24,297 bases of DNA from CAVRQM01 sp964250775 (GTDB lineage Bacteria; Pseudomonadota; Alphaproteobacteria; Acetobacterales; Acetobacteraceae): NCBI GenBank assembly GCA_964250775.1, contig CAXUHK010000051.1:1-24297 (forward strand). The letters run 5' to 3'. The position numbers and the translations under genes were made by a program. Position 1 is the first letter of the stretch. Each line of letters begins with the position of its first letter. This document shows positions 23,650-24,297 of the stretch, in pieces. The notes beneath the pieces are model-generated. The model was not told where the DNA came from. It saw only the letters and a program-made list of their open reading frames with translations, and made no database searches.

Positions 23650-24297
23650 ATGCTGGCCGCGCACGCCGATTGGAGCGTTGCCGCGGGCAAGCGGTGGATG
23701 ACCTGGGCGCATGGCACGCCCGGCGGCTGGCGGGTCACGGCGGCGCAGCCGGTCGGGGCGCTGGCGACGCTGTTCGAGCGGCTGCGCGAAGCCGCGTCCG
23801 GCGGGCCGGTGGTGCTGGGGGTCGACCTGCCGCTCGGCCTGCCGCGCGGCTTCGTGGCGCGCCACGTGCGCGAGCCGGACTTCCCCAGCTTCCTGCGGCG
23901 CCTGCCGGAGCGCCCGGAGTTCTCCGCGGTCTGCGAGCGGCTCGACGAGGTATCGCCGCTGCGGCCGTTCTACCCGGCGCGCAACGTCGCCGGCATGACC
24001 CGCGCCGGCCATGCGCGGGCGTTGGGCCTGGACGATGCCGCCGGCCTATCGCGGCTGTGCGACCGGGCGACGGCCGAGCGGCCGGCCGGGGCGCCGCTGT
24101 TCTGGACGCTCGGCGCCAACCAGACCGGCAAGGCGGCGCTGAGCGCCTGGCGCGAGCTGATCGTGCCGAGCCTGCTGGGTGGCGCGCCACCCTTGCTGTG
24201 GCCGTTCGACGGAGATTTGGGCGCGCTGGTGCGCGACGGCGCGGTCGCGGTGGCCGAGACCTACCCGGCCGAAGCCGCCCGCCACCTGGGCGTGCGG
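23650..24297 (+). CDS. DUF429-like protein, RNase H-type fold (partial, runs off the window)
   Basis: A frame of 216 codons is open from ATG 23650 to the window edge without a stop. Features are AHADWSVAAGKRW at the N-terminus (Asp7 at the end of a first strand), VVLGVDLPLGLPRGFVARH (about 54-72, with D59), LFWTLGANQTGKAAL and AVAETYPAEAARHLG near the end of the visible part. The spacing of the DW, VDLP and ETYP blocks resembles DUF429, a predicted nuclease-like family with an RNase H fold. The assignment is by pattern only. No biochemical function is known, and the C-terminus is not visible. Confidence 0.65.
   Translation, partial: MLAAHADWSVAAGKRWMTWAHGTPGGWRVTAAQPVGALATLFERLREAASGGPVVLGVDLPLGLPRGFVARHVREPDFPSFLRRLPERPEFSAVCERLDEVSPLRPFYPARNVAGMTRAGHARALGLDDAAGLSRLCDRATAERPAGAPLFWTLGANQTGKAALSAWRELIVPSLLGGAPPLLWPFDGDLGALVRDGAVAVAETYPAEAARHLGVR

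Overview
The window is chromosomal DNA of a very GC-rich alphaproteobacterium. The evidence is a phasin for polyhydroxyalkanoate granules, ClpS next to ClpA, a DUF1491 gene, and separate purS, purQ and short-form purL running straight into bolA and a CGFS glutaredoxin. Rhodospirillales or Acetobacterales is my best guess, from gene order and codon use only. Most genes are housekeeping. I found no phage, transposase, CRISPR array, rRNA or tRNA.

Layout, left to right. (1) 1-2485, minus strand: the N-terminal 307 codons of clpA (cut by the window edge), clpS with a long charged N-terminal extension, and a phasin gene with its own terminator and an upstream 15-nt perfect palindrome that looks like a PhaR operator. 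(2) 2735-5671, plus strand: a D,D-carboxypeptidase with a SPOR domain, map and radC; radC overlaps a convergent TerC-like membrane protein gene. (3) 6306-12165, plus strand: purB, purC, purS, purQ, purL, bolA and grxD, tightly packed with coupled start/stop overlaps. (4) 12366-15098, minus strand: a SorC-type regulator, a 57-residue DUF4214-like protein and a xylulokinase. (5) 15190-16260, minus strand: a GT4 glycosyltransferase with a clear terminator. (6) 16487-18283, plus strand: an ABC half-exporter. (7) 18321-22027, minus strand: an OmpA-like porin, then a translationally coupled pair of a circularly permuted ATP-grasp enzyme and an alpha-E protein. (8) 22310-23340, minus strand: a DUF1491 protein and a methyltransferase-like protein. 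(9) 23424 to the end, plus strand: a 72-residue basic protein and the start of a DUF429-like gene.

Two runs of ten N, each bordered by poly-G junk, appear to be false scaffold gaps. The sequence after each gap repeats the sequence before it at a constant offset with scattered mismatches, so the contig ends overlap. Both breaks sit at strong GC hairpins. The real distances are shorter than shown: about 65 nt between the grxD and xylB stops.

The least understood parts are the ATP-grasp/alpha-E pair without its usual transglutaminase partner, the stand-alone DUF4214-like mini-protein inside a sugar-kinase locus, and a palindromic repeat present at two convergent gene junctions. I did not find a clearly new multi-gene system.
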